From Paraphysomonas bandaiensis (lineage: Eukaryota; Chrysophyceae): a stretch of DNA of 64,000 nt. Numbering within the stretch: the first letter of the stretch is position 1; each line of letters begins with the position of its first letter. Location of the stretch: assembly GCA_965644295.1 (NCBI GenBank), contig CBFFRP010000218.1, positions 248,001-312,000 of the forward strand, read 5' to 3'. Made by a program: the position numbers and the translations under genes. Shown in pieces: positions 40,988 to 53,700 of the stretch. A model generated the notes under the pieces. That model had not been told where the DNA came from. It searched no databases and saw only the letters and a program-made list of their open reading frames with translations.

Positions 40988-43595
40988 GTATAACTTATCT
41001 GTGTATCATATTATATTCTGTGCTCTGTATATGTAGCAATAATGCGAAGTGTTGGAGCTGGTAGTTACTTCAGTTAGTTGTAGCCGGGATGAATGCTTAT
41101 ATATGATGAGTTTAACACAAGAAAACAATACGGAATATGGAATACGTACCTCTGTAATCGTACCAGTATATCCTTGCGAGATAATCCATATGGCGGCAAA
41201 GAAATCAGCTTTTTTACGTTGTTTAAACAATAAAACGTTGGTTTTTAATTATGATTAACATATTCCCTAGTATTCCCACAACGTTCAGAGTGTATTGTTC
41301 TATGAGTAGGAATTCCTACATATGAAGTCCGACACTCAAAAAACGATTGTAGAGGTTTTCGCTCATGGCTTGAAGAGCACTACGATCATGTATCACTATC
41401 GTATCTGCCTGGATATTGATGCATATCGTCTCAATGGACTTTCTAAAGGTGAAGTTTTTTCACCTCCATATATACTCTATCTACAGACACACTCTGCACT
41501 ACTCAACAGACACTATTCGTAGATGATGAGATGAGGCCAAACGGGGCACCGTACTCTGACTAGTTGCATTTCATGGTAATCGAATTTCTTGAATATACAA
41601 ACTTCTTTGCGTTAGGCTTCTTCAGGGGCCATTTTGTTTGGGCTGGGAATAGACTCGTTACTTCCTATTAAAACCTTCAGGATATTAGACTTTTTCATAT
41701 ATTCTTTTCTATTTTTGTTCTTGTGGCTACCGCCTAGTCATCACTGGGCGAATCTTGGGTGGGGCTATTAGTACTCTCATGGCACTGGAACTCTATCACC
41801 CGTCCAAAACCGGAGTAGGAAAGGATATAACTTGGCCGTCGTAACATAGGGATACACAAGGATAATACGAGAGAGCTTTGCGAAGAAAATGTGCCGTAGT
41901 AGGGGTTATGTTTGATATATAAACTACAGGTAACGAATGATAGACTACAGGAATATATGACAGGGCTTCTGTAACTCGGAATAAATTGCATCATAAATAA
42001 TATAGTATATCTTACATTTTGCTGAATTCATACGGTCATCTTAGTTGCAATAGTTTTTTATATGACCTAGTATTACAGATATTTTCACCGCTGCTGGATT
42101 TGGCAGCTCTGTCATCGTCGAATTCGTTTGTGTTCTTTTAGCTGTATTCTTACATATTCAAAGTTAGCGTTGTATTAGTAAATTAAGGTACTATGAATAT
42201 TCTGTAGGAGGGTACAACGTATAACAATAGCGCATAAGACCAGGGATAGGGAACAGTATATGTCGATTTTGTGTGGTTTGGTTTTGACATTGCTGTACAA
42301 ACGGATCCGACTCACGAGAACTGAGCTAACAGATTATATTAAATTTAGCAATATTGTTTATATGTAAGTAGTACCGTTTATAGAATACTCTTAACGGCTG
42401 CTTTAATGTACAATTCTATTCTTCATATTTAAAATTTAGGGGCTATAGATACTAGCGTTCTCTTGAAACCATATTGCAATAGGCATTGGTGGGAATATTT
42501 TTCTTTTCTTATCAATAACAGTAATTACTGTTCACTCTGAGTAGCATTAACAGCAACGACAACATCAATGATCAATACAATGTGATAACAACAGTAACAA
42601 TGTATATGGCATATGTTATAACACCTAAGAACATCGGTGGCATAATTGATTTTTGATTAAAAGAATCGCGTCTAGAGTTACATAATGAACATATCCACAA
42701 CGAGCCTGAGTTTTTTCCATCACTACATCGATATACATTCAAGAATTCATACAGCAAATGCAAACAGTCTTTATCACCCATTATAGAACACACGTGCCTC
42801 TGGGTAGTGAATTTAATTCCTATAGTGGAAAGGTTAACAAGTCGGGTATTTCGTCAGTATCTAGCCGCAAGACATAAGATACGACCGCAACAGCTTCAGA
42901 TTACACGGATAATGGCCCACTTACGACTGATTCTAGTAAAAATTTAAAAACATTATCGTATTATTACCTTCCTATATAATAGGGAATCACTCATTAGATG
43001 TGCATCTTGTAGTCATTGAACTCATTGGGAAAAGTGAAAGGTATAAAAAGGATACCGTAAGATTCTAAGAATATATCTGGTTGCCTATGATACCGGAAAT
43101 GCTGACAACAATGACGACAATGGTATGAGATGACGGAATTGGCTATACAGAAAGTCTATTTTCTATACATATATGCAATTCCTACCCGAGATATTGTGAT
43201 ATGCACAGCACTCCCCCTGGATGAAAGATTCTACAGAGTGGGTGAAACACAACAATATGCATATTCATGGATATTCATAATAATTTTCAGGGCATTTTCT
43301 TCAGATCTGCTTTCTCGTGTTTTTAGTATAAACTCCCTAAAAAAGTCTTGAAAATCCCAGAAAATCCCAGAAAATCCCAAGTCGGAAGTGTGTTGGATTT
43401 GGAAGTCTATCTGGACAATTCCGGACTATCTCCACATTGTAGACAACTTCGTACATCACACCCACATCATACCTATGTGGGGTATACACACAAATTAGAA
43501 AAGATACCGAACGACGCGAAGAAACATATACATAACTCATTCTCTAAATAATTGAAGTACTAAACGCTAAGAGTGTTACTTAAATTAACTGTGTG
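40988..43595. other. 2.6-kb intergenic region
   Basis: AT-rich with no ORF that I can defend as a gene. A 10-bp unit (AGAAAATCCC) is repeated three times at about 43348-43379. It should hold the promoters of the divergent flanking genes. Confidence 0.5.
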
Positions 43596-46500
43596 ATGGG
43601 AGAGCACAGAGATTATCATCAAGAGTATTACAGCGGTGGTCTGGGCAGTAGAGATAACAGGACAGGGGGGATGTACTTCGTTGAATCAGATATGCATCCT
43701 CAGAGTGGTAATAATCAAACCATTCGAGAGAATCAGACGCCAGCCGCAGACGAGCACGAAGATACGGATTCTTTCTCATCTTTTTGGAGCGCTCGTGTGG
43801 GTGAGCATCTGCAAAACCCATCCAGCCAATCAGATAGACACGACACAGCTGAACACCCCTCTGATGACCACTCACTGAGAGATGTAAAGATACAACAGCG
43901 TCAGGCGATAAAGAATCGTGAAGATTATAGAGTCAAAGAGTTGACTCACGACTACGATGCCTGGGATGAAAAGGAGCAACTACGACGCTATGAAGAAAGT
44001 CAAGAGCTTGAAAAAGAGCGGTGGCGAAAAAAACAGCAGAAACTACGCGACCAAAAAGCTGAATCTGAGAGGAGAAGACAACAAGAAATGCAAGAGTTGC
44101 AAGACAAGGAAAAGAAGGAAAAGGAGCATATGTGGAGGGAGCGAGAAGGGGTAATTGATACTGAATGTGAGAGTAGAAGACAGGATGAAGTCGACATGGG
44201 GGCGGTAAGAGAGCATCGTGAACTCCGGAAACAAGAGTTGCAAGACAAGGAAAAGAAGGAAAAGGAGCATATGTGGAGGGAGCGAGAAGGGGTAATTGAT
44301 GCTGAACTTGAGAGTAGAAGACAGGATGAAGTCGACATGGGGGCGGTAAGAGAGCATCATGAACTCCGGAAACAAGAGTTGCAAGACAAGGAAAAGAAGG
44401 GAAAGGAGCATGTTCAAAAGGAGCGAGAAGGTGTAATTGATGCTGAATCTGAGAGTAGAAGACAGGATGAAGCCGACATGAGGGCAATAAGAGAGCATCG
44501 TGAGCTCCGGAAACAAGAGTTGCAAGACAAGGAAAAGAAGGGAAAGGAGCATGTTCAAAAGGAGCGAGAAGGTGTAATTGATGCTGAATCTGAGAGTAGA
44601 AGACAGGATGAAGCCGACATGAGGGCAATAAGAGAGCATCGTGAGCTCCGGAAACAAGAGTTGCAAGACAAGGAAAAGAAGCATATGTGGAGGGAGCGAG
44701 AAGGTGTAATTGATGCTGAATCTGAGAGTAGAAGACAGTATGATTCCGACATGGGGGCAATAAGAGAGCATCGTGAACTCCGGAAACAAGCGTTGCAAGA
44801 CAAGGAAAAGAAGGAAAAGGAGCATGTTCAAAAGGAGCGAGAAGGTGTAATTGATGCTGAACTTGAGAGTAGAAGACAGGATGAAGCCGACATGAGGGCA
44901 ATCAGAGAGCATCGTCAACGTATGTACCTGAGTAGTTTGCGTGGTGATTTTGAAAGCAGTAGTGGGATTGCTGCGGAAGTCGAAGGCCAATCACATTCGT
45001 CTGTTGTTTTGGACAGCGGTCCTATCAAATCGGGAGGTACTGACCAGTGGGAATGTGAAAGGTGCACGTTCCTCAATAGCAATGAGCTTAGAGTGTGTGA
45101 GATGTGTGATATCCCGAGGGAACGAAAAACGGAAGTTGCTGGTAATTATGGCAGATCCCCTCCTGCTAAATATGTGGGTACCGGTGAGCATCCTCAAGAG
45201 ATACCATTTGATTACGGAAGGAGAGTATATCATGTATTATCCGGTACCAGCAGTCAGTATACCGCAGGGGCAGTGTCAGCATGCACCACAATTGCTCTTC
45301 AGGCTGTTCATAGTATACTCAATGCATTGACTGACTCAAGATTTCCTTACGGGTGCTCCCCTGCACTGATAGATGACATTGTCAGATTAGGTTCGACCTA
45401 CAAAGGTGATTTTCATCAGGACCTCAACGAAGTTCTGAAAACCCGGCGAGATCTAACTGCGCACGAGGAGAAAGGACTCAGACCGGTAACCCCTTACTCG
45501 ACACAGTACTTTTCTTTATATATTTATTTGTACAGGTGGGTACAATGGTCGATGTCTCGCCTCAGAACCCAGTGCCAGGCCTTCGCCGCGGGCTGGAGTG
45601 GAACCGTTCACTGAAGGCTAATGTGGCTTGTGTATTAACATGTCAGGCGCAGTCAATATGCGTGGTGTATGTATATAGCCCCTCCTTGTCCCCACATACT
45701 GATTCTGATGTGAAGTTTATCCTATTTGACAGCCACTCCAGACAGCACAATGGTGTCAATTATGGGGCATGTTTGCTATTTTTTAATAGCTTGGATGACG
45801 TTTGTCACTACATACAGCTTCTCTTTCCCTCCATTGATATGCCTGCTCTCTCTATACAAAGCGAGTTTGAGCAAGCTCAGTATGCGGCTATAACTGTGGG
45901 GCAAGCGGATTTCTTTTGTCTAAAACGTTCTTGGTCGATGAGACCTGATGCTATGTTGCAATCGAACCCGAGTACACCCCTTGAGGAGTTTCAGAGATCA
46001 GGCTCTATATGCTCATCAACAGGATATCAGACTCCCGGCAGTGTACAGTATAATATACATGATGAATTTGACAGGGAGCGAATTAGAGCTATTGAGCTGA
46101 CAAGGGATCAAGCAATCGAGAGGGAGATGAAATTACTGGCAGATATTAGAGATTTGCTAATGGAACAGCGGGCTTTACAAGTTGCCCTCAGTTGTGAGAA
46201 AGACGAACACGTCAAAACGAAGGAAGCTCTAGCGAAGAAGACTATTTTGTTAGACAATATTGAGTACAGGCTTCTGCGGGCAGAGGAGGATGCCCAAAAT
46301 TTTAAAGACAGGTCTCTCAGTCTCGAAGTCCTGCTCAAGGAGTGTCTGCATGAAAAGAACACACACCAAACCCAACGTTTGCCCTGTGATGATGATGTTG
46401 ATAGTACCCATCGGTTAGAGCATAAAGACCAGGCGCGCGGAGGTGAATCCAGCTTAATGTGCTCTACTTCAATTTTTCTGACTGCAAGTATTGTAGGCTC

Positions 46501-47426
46501 TCGTCGTATTATTGGTGATTGCTTTATGAATGGATTGAATGTAATACAAATGGAAACAGACAAGATGATTGCACAGCAAATGGAGGAGGAAGAGATGCGC
46601 TTGGCCGAGGATGCTGCCATGGCCATGAAATTGATGCAGGAAACAGTTTTCTGTTGCACTATTTGTAGGGACGACGAGGTGCGATCACAATAGTATTACT
46701 GCATTATGTGATCTGACGATTTTTCAGGTCTCATACGAGGACATGTTTGACCTTGAACATGCTGATCATAAGCTATGTAGGGTTTGTGCAAGGTGAATAA
46801 TGTGCAATATTCTTGTGTTATGATCATTTCTATCAAACAGTCGCTATATACAAACAGCGCTGAAAGATAGAACTGTGCCTGTTCGCTGCCCTTTCGAAGG
46901 ATGCGACCTACACTTATCGGAGAGTAAATGCTTCGAGGTATTATCGTGTGAAGAGCAAGAGTTTTGGCTTGAACTTTCTAAACGTCCTCAAGGCGATCCC
47001 GGGTTCAGACAATGCCCTGTACCTGACTGCAAAGGGTTTGACCTCAAAGATGACGAAGTCGAGGCCGATTGTACCTGTCGAATCTGTCACCATCACTGGT
47101 GTTCGAATTGCCAGGTCGATCTAATTGAATCCCAGCACACTGGAATATCCTGCAGTGCCTATCAGCAGTGGAAGAAAGACAATGAGACAGGAGACGAAAA
47201 GATGGATAATCTTTTGCAGGAAGGGTTGGAAGATAAACGTGGAAAAGATCGTATGCGTCGTTGCCCTTCCTGTCAGCGTCCCTGGTCGAAGGATGAAGCC
47301 TGCAACCACGTGGTTTGCGCGGTTGCATTTGGGGGGTGTGGAGTTCACTTCTGCTTCAAGTGTGCAAATTTTTCCGCCAGCACTGCAACGGAGATATACA
47401 ATCATCAGCCTTCGTGCAGAGGATGA
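43596..47426 (+). CDS. RBR-type E3 ubiquitin ligase with coiled coil, RanBP2 zinc finger and cysteine-protease-like region
   Basis: Four exons: 43596-45485, 45536-46678, 46728-46792, 46841-47426; 1227 residues. Residues 100-445 form a charged coiled coil with six 47-residue repeats. A RanBP2-type zinc finger (WECERCTFLNSNELRVCEMC) is at about 485-507. About 540-730 resembles a papain-like fold: a Cys in AVSACTTIAL and a D-x-H motif in ILFDSHSR. A second coiled coil follows (about 805-900). The C-terminal RBR module has RING1 (CCTICRDD ... CRVC), IBR (CRICHHHWCSNC) and RING2 (RRCPSCQRPW ... CNHVVC ... CFKC), the expected ubiquitin-accepting Cys being in ACNHVVC. RBR ligases pass ubiquitin through a RING2 Cys. 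The mid-protein protease-like call is inference. Confidence 0.85.
44095..44920 (+). repeat. 141-bp coding tandem repeat
   Basis: Six 47-codon units (ELQDKEKKEKEHMWREREGV...) inside the RBR ligase coiled coil. One unit is slightly shortened. The repeat is also open on the antisense strand, producing long shadow frames that are not genes. Confidence 0.9.
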
Positions 47427-48599
47427 AATTAATTTATCGTATCATGTTTCTATAATGTATGTTTTATGGTTTTACTGATACGGTGGATATGGCAATCAAT
47501 ATTTCTAATATGTCACTTAATATTCTACTATTGATTTTACTACATATTCTACTATTGATTCTACTGCATCTATTCTGAAAGTGTAGTAAAATGGGGTCAT
47601 TATGATACAAGTCAAGGATAGAGACAATATGACGTACGTAGCAGTTAGTATATTTAACCACGGGAAATAAGGGGTCTATATTGCCCCGCGCTCAAAATTT
47701 TGTAACGAGGGCGAAAAGCCCGAGTTTTAAAATTGAGACAAGGGACAATACTCCTTATCTTTAGGTTAAATTATAGCTTATCCTCATGATGTTGAAAACT
47801 TAATATATATTAGATTGTATAGCTTTTAGTAGCTGGCTTGCTGTAAAAAGAAAGAGGTGTTTCCTGATTAGCGTTTAGAAAACAAATGATAATTTATATT
47901 GTTTCAAATGAATGGTATGTATACTATGTATGCTTTGGGAATAGTAGCAATTGCCTGGTTATGAAGGTAGGTCGCTTGCACTGACATCATCATTATGATC
48001 TTATACAGGAGTCGAATGATGGAATATAACGTGGAGTGTTTGATGATCAGCTTTGGGTAGTTGGCTCATGATTGTGGTTTCTCTCAAAAATACGTAAGAT
48101 AACGAAATCACATAAATGACTGTCAAAATCATAATGAAGATAGAAGCGAGCTTCTGTTGACCGGTGGTAATGTTAGCGCTTTGTTGAGCCAAAATCAAAA
48201 AATCAAAAAAAGGGGATAATGAAATAACTTTTAGCTAGTAGTCTTTTAGTCAGATAAAAAGTGAGAGTAATATATTAAGGCCAGATCTAGGTAGGTGAGG
48301 AATGTTTTGAGAGTGTCAAGTTATGACACAATGGATGATTTACTAAGTTAACTGGACGTGTATTCACTCATTAATATTGTTAAAATTATCATAATCAATA
48401 TCTAGAACTACGCATAAGGAAACAGGTATAGTAGATATGGAATTTAAAATATCTGAAAACCTCAAGAGATACATGGAAACATCAACACCTATTACCATGA
48501 CAAACGGCTCAAAGCCTTTAGGATGAGACCACATTTGAAACGCTACTATAAGCAGAAATCCCATGAAATGGAGACCCTTACACCCAGAATCCAACATAC
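47427..48599. other. AT-rich intergenic region with foldback
   Basis: No gene is seen. It contains the foldback at 47667-47758, described separately. Confidence 0.5.
47667..47758. repeat. 92-bp foldback (imperfect inverted repeat)
   Basis: The ends ATAAGGGGTCTATATTGCCCC and GGGACAATACTCCTTAT are near reverse complements, and the centre CGAGGGC-GAAAA-GCCCGAG can form a second stem. It could be a foldback/MITE remnant or a structured RNA; no target duplication is clear. Confidence 0.5.
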
Positions 48600-49698
48600 C
48601 CACTCACCTCCAACTTAGGCTACGTCAATTTTACCGTGCTAAAGGAATCCCAAAGCAGCTCAAATAACGCAACATATGTCGGAGCAGGACACCAGGTTTC
48701 TATGCCAAGCTCCACACTCGTGCGTATAACCATACTCCAGACCCTCCCATTGTTCAGGAAACAACCTGACCCCCTACGATCAAATAGGAGGTCTACACTT
48801 TGATAAAGCATCTATACCGTCACGAGCACAGCTCCATCTGGTGAAGAGACCGGATCATGGCACCAATTCTAAAGAAACCTAGTGACTCATCACAAACGCA
48901 TCTTAGACCCATATCAGTCTCCTTAAAAAGACGACCAAACATCTTACAATAAAAAACATTCAACAGAAGCTATTATGTCCCTTACATCATGGCTACTGCT
49001 GAATGGAGGAAATACTGCGACACACCTGTGAACAAGCGCGTAGATGGGGATGAAAGGATATGCACTCTACGTGACTTCAAGAAGGCCTCGAATCGATCAT
49101 TCGTAGTCTACTCGTCTTGCGTGGGCACAACATGGGGAGCCTCGCTGAGTGTTTGGAAGTCCTGGATGCAGATAGCCTCACTTGACCATGGACTCCCTCA
49201 ACAAAGTCGGACTCGCACCTTGGTGTTCTGGGGGATAAGAACCGGAGAGATTCTCTCTGGGAAACTAACGTGACCCGCAAACATAGTCAGCAGATATTCT
49301 TATGCACACTCATAGCCGAATGCTTGTGTGGTACAAGGGACACCAATAAGTGTCACTTGTGTAGACGTCTTTGGGCCCTGACGAATAAACAGGCATCCGG
49401 GAATGGGACCACCTCAAGGGCATCCGGGACAGGGCCCACCTAAAGGGTAACTTGGGTATTGGGCTGCCTGCTGAAGTCAAGCATCCGGGATGTTCACCTT
49501 AAGAACTCAGAGCGGAAGTGAACGCACCCTGGTGCTTGCGGCGACGCACAAGCAGCTTTCGTAGCATTAAATAGTAGGATAAAAAAAGGGTGTACTAATT
49601 AGTTACAGGTAGAGGTCTAACTAGTTTGTCTAGCATTCATTTAGCTACTAAGTTGGTGCAGGTTTTTAACGCCTATTGCTAATAATAAGACATTCAAT
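48600..49698 (+). mobile_element. Decayed LINE (non-LTR retrotransposon), copy A
   Basis: At 48856-48951 the plus strand reads MAPILKKPSDSSQTHLRPIS, which resembles the start of LINE reverse transcriptase (a Pro/Lys-rich stretch followed by RPIS). At about 49225-49430 it shares with copy B the words TTCTGGGGGATAAG, GTAGACGTCTTTGGGCC and GACGAATA, coding for a CHLCRRLWAL-like stretch. It ends with ACGCCTATTGCTAATAATAAGACATTCA as in the other copies. Frames are broken. The 5' boundary is uncertain. Confidence 0.55.
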
Positions 49699-50718
49699 AC
49701 ATGACCATGGCCTCAGTTCACGGCCAACCACATGAAGTACGAAACTAGGGCAAGGTACTCAGCAACAATTGTTACAATATCTCACACCACACATATGACG
49801 TCACGGCTGAAAGGGGTGCCACAGAGCTACTTGCACATGTGTTTTTCTCTTTACATACCTCTCTGCTGGCCAGAGAAATCATCACCATCTCTCAAGGATG
49901 AGCTCCCACCTATGGATGAACCACACCCCATCTTCATCCAGACTTGAGTAGGCAACTCTCCTAATAGCAACCCCTGACAGCAGACGACTTCACAAATATT
50001 CCCCCCAACAAATAGTAGACCATATCTCATCACTTGTGCTTTCTCTGGCATACTAATAGCCACCCAGAAAGTTATTTTCCTCGTGCACCCTCTCTACAGA
50101 GTGGGATTCAGACTGCTCCCTTGTATCTCACGATGAGACCGCATTCCACTCCACCTCCAAGCTATCAAACACATAGGCACCACTCACAAGACAAGACAAG
50201 ACAAGACAAGACAAGGAGTCGTACTATTCAGGCTAGCAGCCCCCATTAGGTCCTAACTCATGGTCATGATCACACACACTCATCTTCTGGGCCTGCAATC
50301 TATAAATATAGTGACCCGCAATGGGCCATGTGCGTAATCGGCATACTTTGTATATTTTTGTTCCAAGATGCCTCAAATATTGAGACAAAAATTATCTGTA
50401 TTCCAGCCGTAGATGTACTTCAGTAATATAAAAGAATTTTGCTTCAATATATTTCCGAAAAATATAATGCTGACTGCCGATACGTGACCTGTGGACATAC
50501 ACCGTATACTATGATACACTCTATACGGTACTTCTGTATGCAGTATCACAGTACAGAGTTCTGCCGTGTTTTTGAATATAAATTTTGAACTATACGCCAG
50601 ATACAGCCGTATGTAGGTCGTAGTGTACATGTGCGTCAAGGAGAAAGATTCAGTGCCCTCATCTATCGGCTTCAGTTGTTTGATTCAATAAAGTGTACCA
50701 ACCTACCGCAAAGGTGTC
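49699..50718. other. Intergenic region with ACAAG microsatellite
   Basis: Contains five to six tandem ACAAG units at about 50188-50216. Otherwise I see no gene. Its right end is the upstream region of the EML gene. Confidence 0.5.
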
Positions 50719-53700
50719 ATGAAATTACAGGAGCTAGAGTCTTTATTCATTGAGAAGTTGACTGAGAAGTATCGTCTGACACAGAGAGATATTAAACGAG
50801 CGTTCATTAAGTTTGACACTGACGGGAGCGGGTTTTTAAGTACTTCAGAACTCACTGCAGCGATTGGGTTGTTTCTTAATGGCATAGATAGGAATCTAAT
50901 AGTAGAACTTGTTCAACACTATGACGTTGATCAAGATGGTGTGATTAGTATCGATGAGTTCAGTGAGTTTTTGTTATCTAGAAACTCTGAAGACAAAAGT
51001 AAATGGCTCACTGTGGACCACTTAACCACGAGCAATCCACAACGGACTCAATCTCGTCAAAAAAGGGGAGTTAAAGAACATACTGTGCAAATTCATGAAG
51101 ATCAATCGGATTCTATTCACTACCGGGCCAAAATGTTTCTGCAGGGCATGAAAGCGTTATTGATTAAGCAAACTTTGGATCGTCGACGTGAGGGTGATAT
51201 TAGTCACAAAGAGAGGAGAAAGTATAGTACCAACGCGCTGATAGAGGCAGAATCCAAGGCCAATATTCACGCAGCATTTTCGCCACTTGTGCAAAGTGAT
51301 GGTGTTTCTTTTGCAAGCTTTGCGAGGTTTATGCCCCTTGACAGTGAACGTGTTTAATGTAGGATATTGTTTTGTTCAGAGTTTTACGGCGGTATGTGCC
51401 CCCAGGAACGCGAGATGTTGGAGAGGACGTCTTACGATATATTTTTGAGCAGTGCGGAGGATCGGTCAGTGTTTAAAATACTCTCTAAGTTGTGGCATGA
51501 CATTTTTGTCAATATCACAGACTGGTGTACCGTCATCTACTGGTGCCTCTCCAGATATTCTACTAAGTTTGCTGTTTGATAAAGGTGCTACCACTGTTAA
51601 TCAGTTTGGGTTTACTCATGAGGTATGTGGCTTTCGTTGACTCATTGTATCGTCATCTGATACTGGTGCATAGGTGAAACCTGCGTTGAGCACTGGCAGG
51701 TAACATATCTTTATACTTCCACCTCATGCTTCACGAAAACCTGTTCAATACTCAGAGAAACTGTGGGTGCTGGTCCTTTGCGTGTTCCTCGTCCTAGCGA
51801 TACTGTAAAAAATGACAATGTGTATGTGACTCCTCATCAAATAGCGGATGTACCAATGCGATTCGTCACAAGGAGGTGGGTAGCCTACCATGCTCTGCTT
51901 CAGAAGTAATGTACCCGCACAGATGCAAAACCTCTCTTGCCGTGCCGTCAAACTTCAATATGCGCCATTTGGACAGGTGAACGTATTATGCTTTGTTTTT
52001 CTTGTTACATCATTCACAGGTCTGCTCGTCCTCCGCCGTATGAGTGCGTGAGAGATTATGTCTTTGGCATCAAGTCAGCTGTCACATCTGGTAGCTGCAT
52101 ATATCCATGTCCGCTTCCTGTGAATGAAGAAGACGAGGAAATGACAAATAAAATTATTTACGCATCTGCAGCGCTTGGAGTGGTTCATGACACTGTCACC
52201 AACCGGTACCTTTCGTAATATTTTCTGTCCATCTTAGTTTATTCTACATATGTTTTTTTCAGTCAACTGTTCTTTGAAGGACATGATGACGATATCACGT
52301 GCATCACAGTGGCACCAGGTAATATATTAGGGTTGTAGCCCTTATGTTAACTATACGTTTAGGCTCCGCAGGGTTGGTCGCTACCGGTCAACTTGGGAAA
52401 AAATCTGTGGTTTGTATATGGGACTGTTCTCTGCTCGGTGTAAGAGATGGATCGTCATCATATTCCCATCGATATAATGTAAGCGACGGCGGACTCATTG
52501 CGAGGTAGTTTTTGTTAATATTGAGGTGCTGTATATTCACGTAATGCCAGAGTTGGGCTTGGTTTCTTCCAGCGTGCTGTGTGTGCTGTGACTTTTAGCT
52601 ACGACAGTAAGTATATTTGCGCTATTGGGTCCGATGATCATCATGCCATGGGTATATGGGACATTGGTTCTGGTGATCTGATAGCAGAGACTGCATCCCA
52701 AAGTGGCGTGCCCCCTCAGATAACTTCAGTGTCGTGGTGTCCTAGTCCTCAGTTTGCAAGTTTGTATATGTATTTAACTGCATCTGCAGCTCTTAACATG
52801 TGTCATTGATGTGCCTAGCGTATATTAACAAGGACCACAATGGCTTGAGTGATGTTATTTGCACGACTGGTAGTAGCTTTGTCATTTTTTAGCATACGAT
52901 AACACTCATTACAGGAGTAAGTCATCTGAAATTTTGGTCTTTCATTCGACCATCCCAGAGCTCCTCGAGGTCTAATGTGGGCTTTACTTTCCGTTCGCAC
53001 TGGATGGGGAGGGTAAATACACATGAAATATAATATTCTGTAGTTACTATGCTAAACATTAGGTGACCGTTAAAAAGCCAAAGGTTTTTACCTGCTCTGC
53101 CTTTGTTCCTTCTTCGGATGAAGGATCTCGTGTTAGCGAAGTACCGTCCTATGATGTCGTCACTGGAGGAGATAATGGCTATGTTTTTCTGTGGCGTAAA
53201 TCGAAATGCATTTTTGCTGTTGATGCCATTCACAATGGAGCAGTTCGTTGCTTGCAGTGGATAGATGCACATGTGTACTGTGGAGGCAGTGGAGGCTCCG
53301 TGGTTGTTTTGGTTAGAGCATCTCTGGAAGTTGTTGCAGTTTATAGCGCCCTTCCTTGCCGCGAGCCTACTACTGCCGTACATGGAGAGCCGCCCGGATT
53401 CGGTTCTAGAAGTCCCCGATCATCTGCGACTGGTACGGGACGACGCCCTGTAAGTGCTCCTCGAGGAAGGAGGTTACCGGAAGGAGAGGCAGCAGCAGGA
53501 GGAGGAAGACCTAGTTCACGAGTTGCTCATATCAGTCGGAAGGGTGGTGTCAGAGGTCCTAAGAAACAATGGGATGGACCCAGGGATCATAAATTGGTGA
53601 ATCACACACTACCCAGTGGCATAAAAGCATCTACAGATGTGTATAGCATCGCCTTAATTCAGGTGAATCATGTGCCAGAGTATAATATACTTACGATTTC

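Noticed and set aside
42572-42793. Minus-strand 73-codon ORF with two CxxC-like pairs
   Set aside because: Too short, no splice context that extends it, and isolated in an AT-rich gap.
43933-44990. Antisense ORFs of 315 and 322 codons opposite the RBR ligase coiled coil
   Set aside because: They mirror the 141-bp coding repeat; the plus strand has the domain content and continuous exons.
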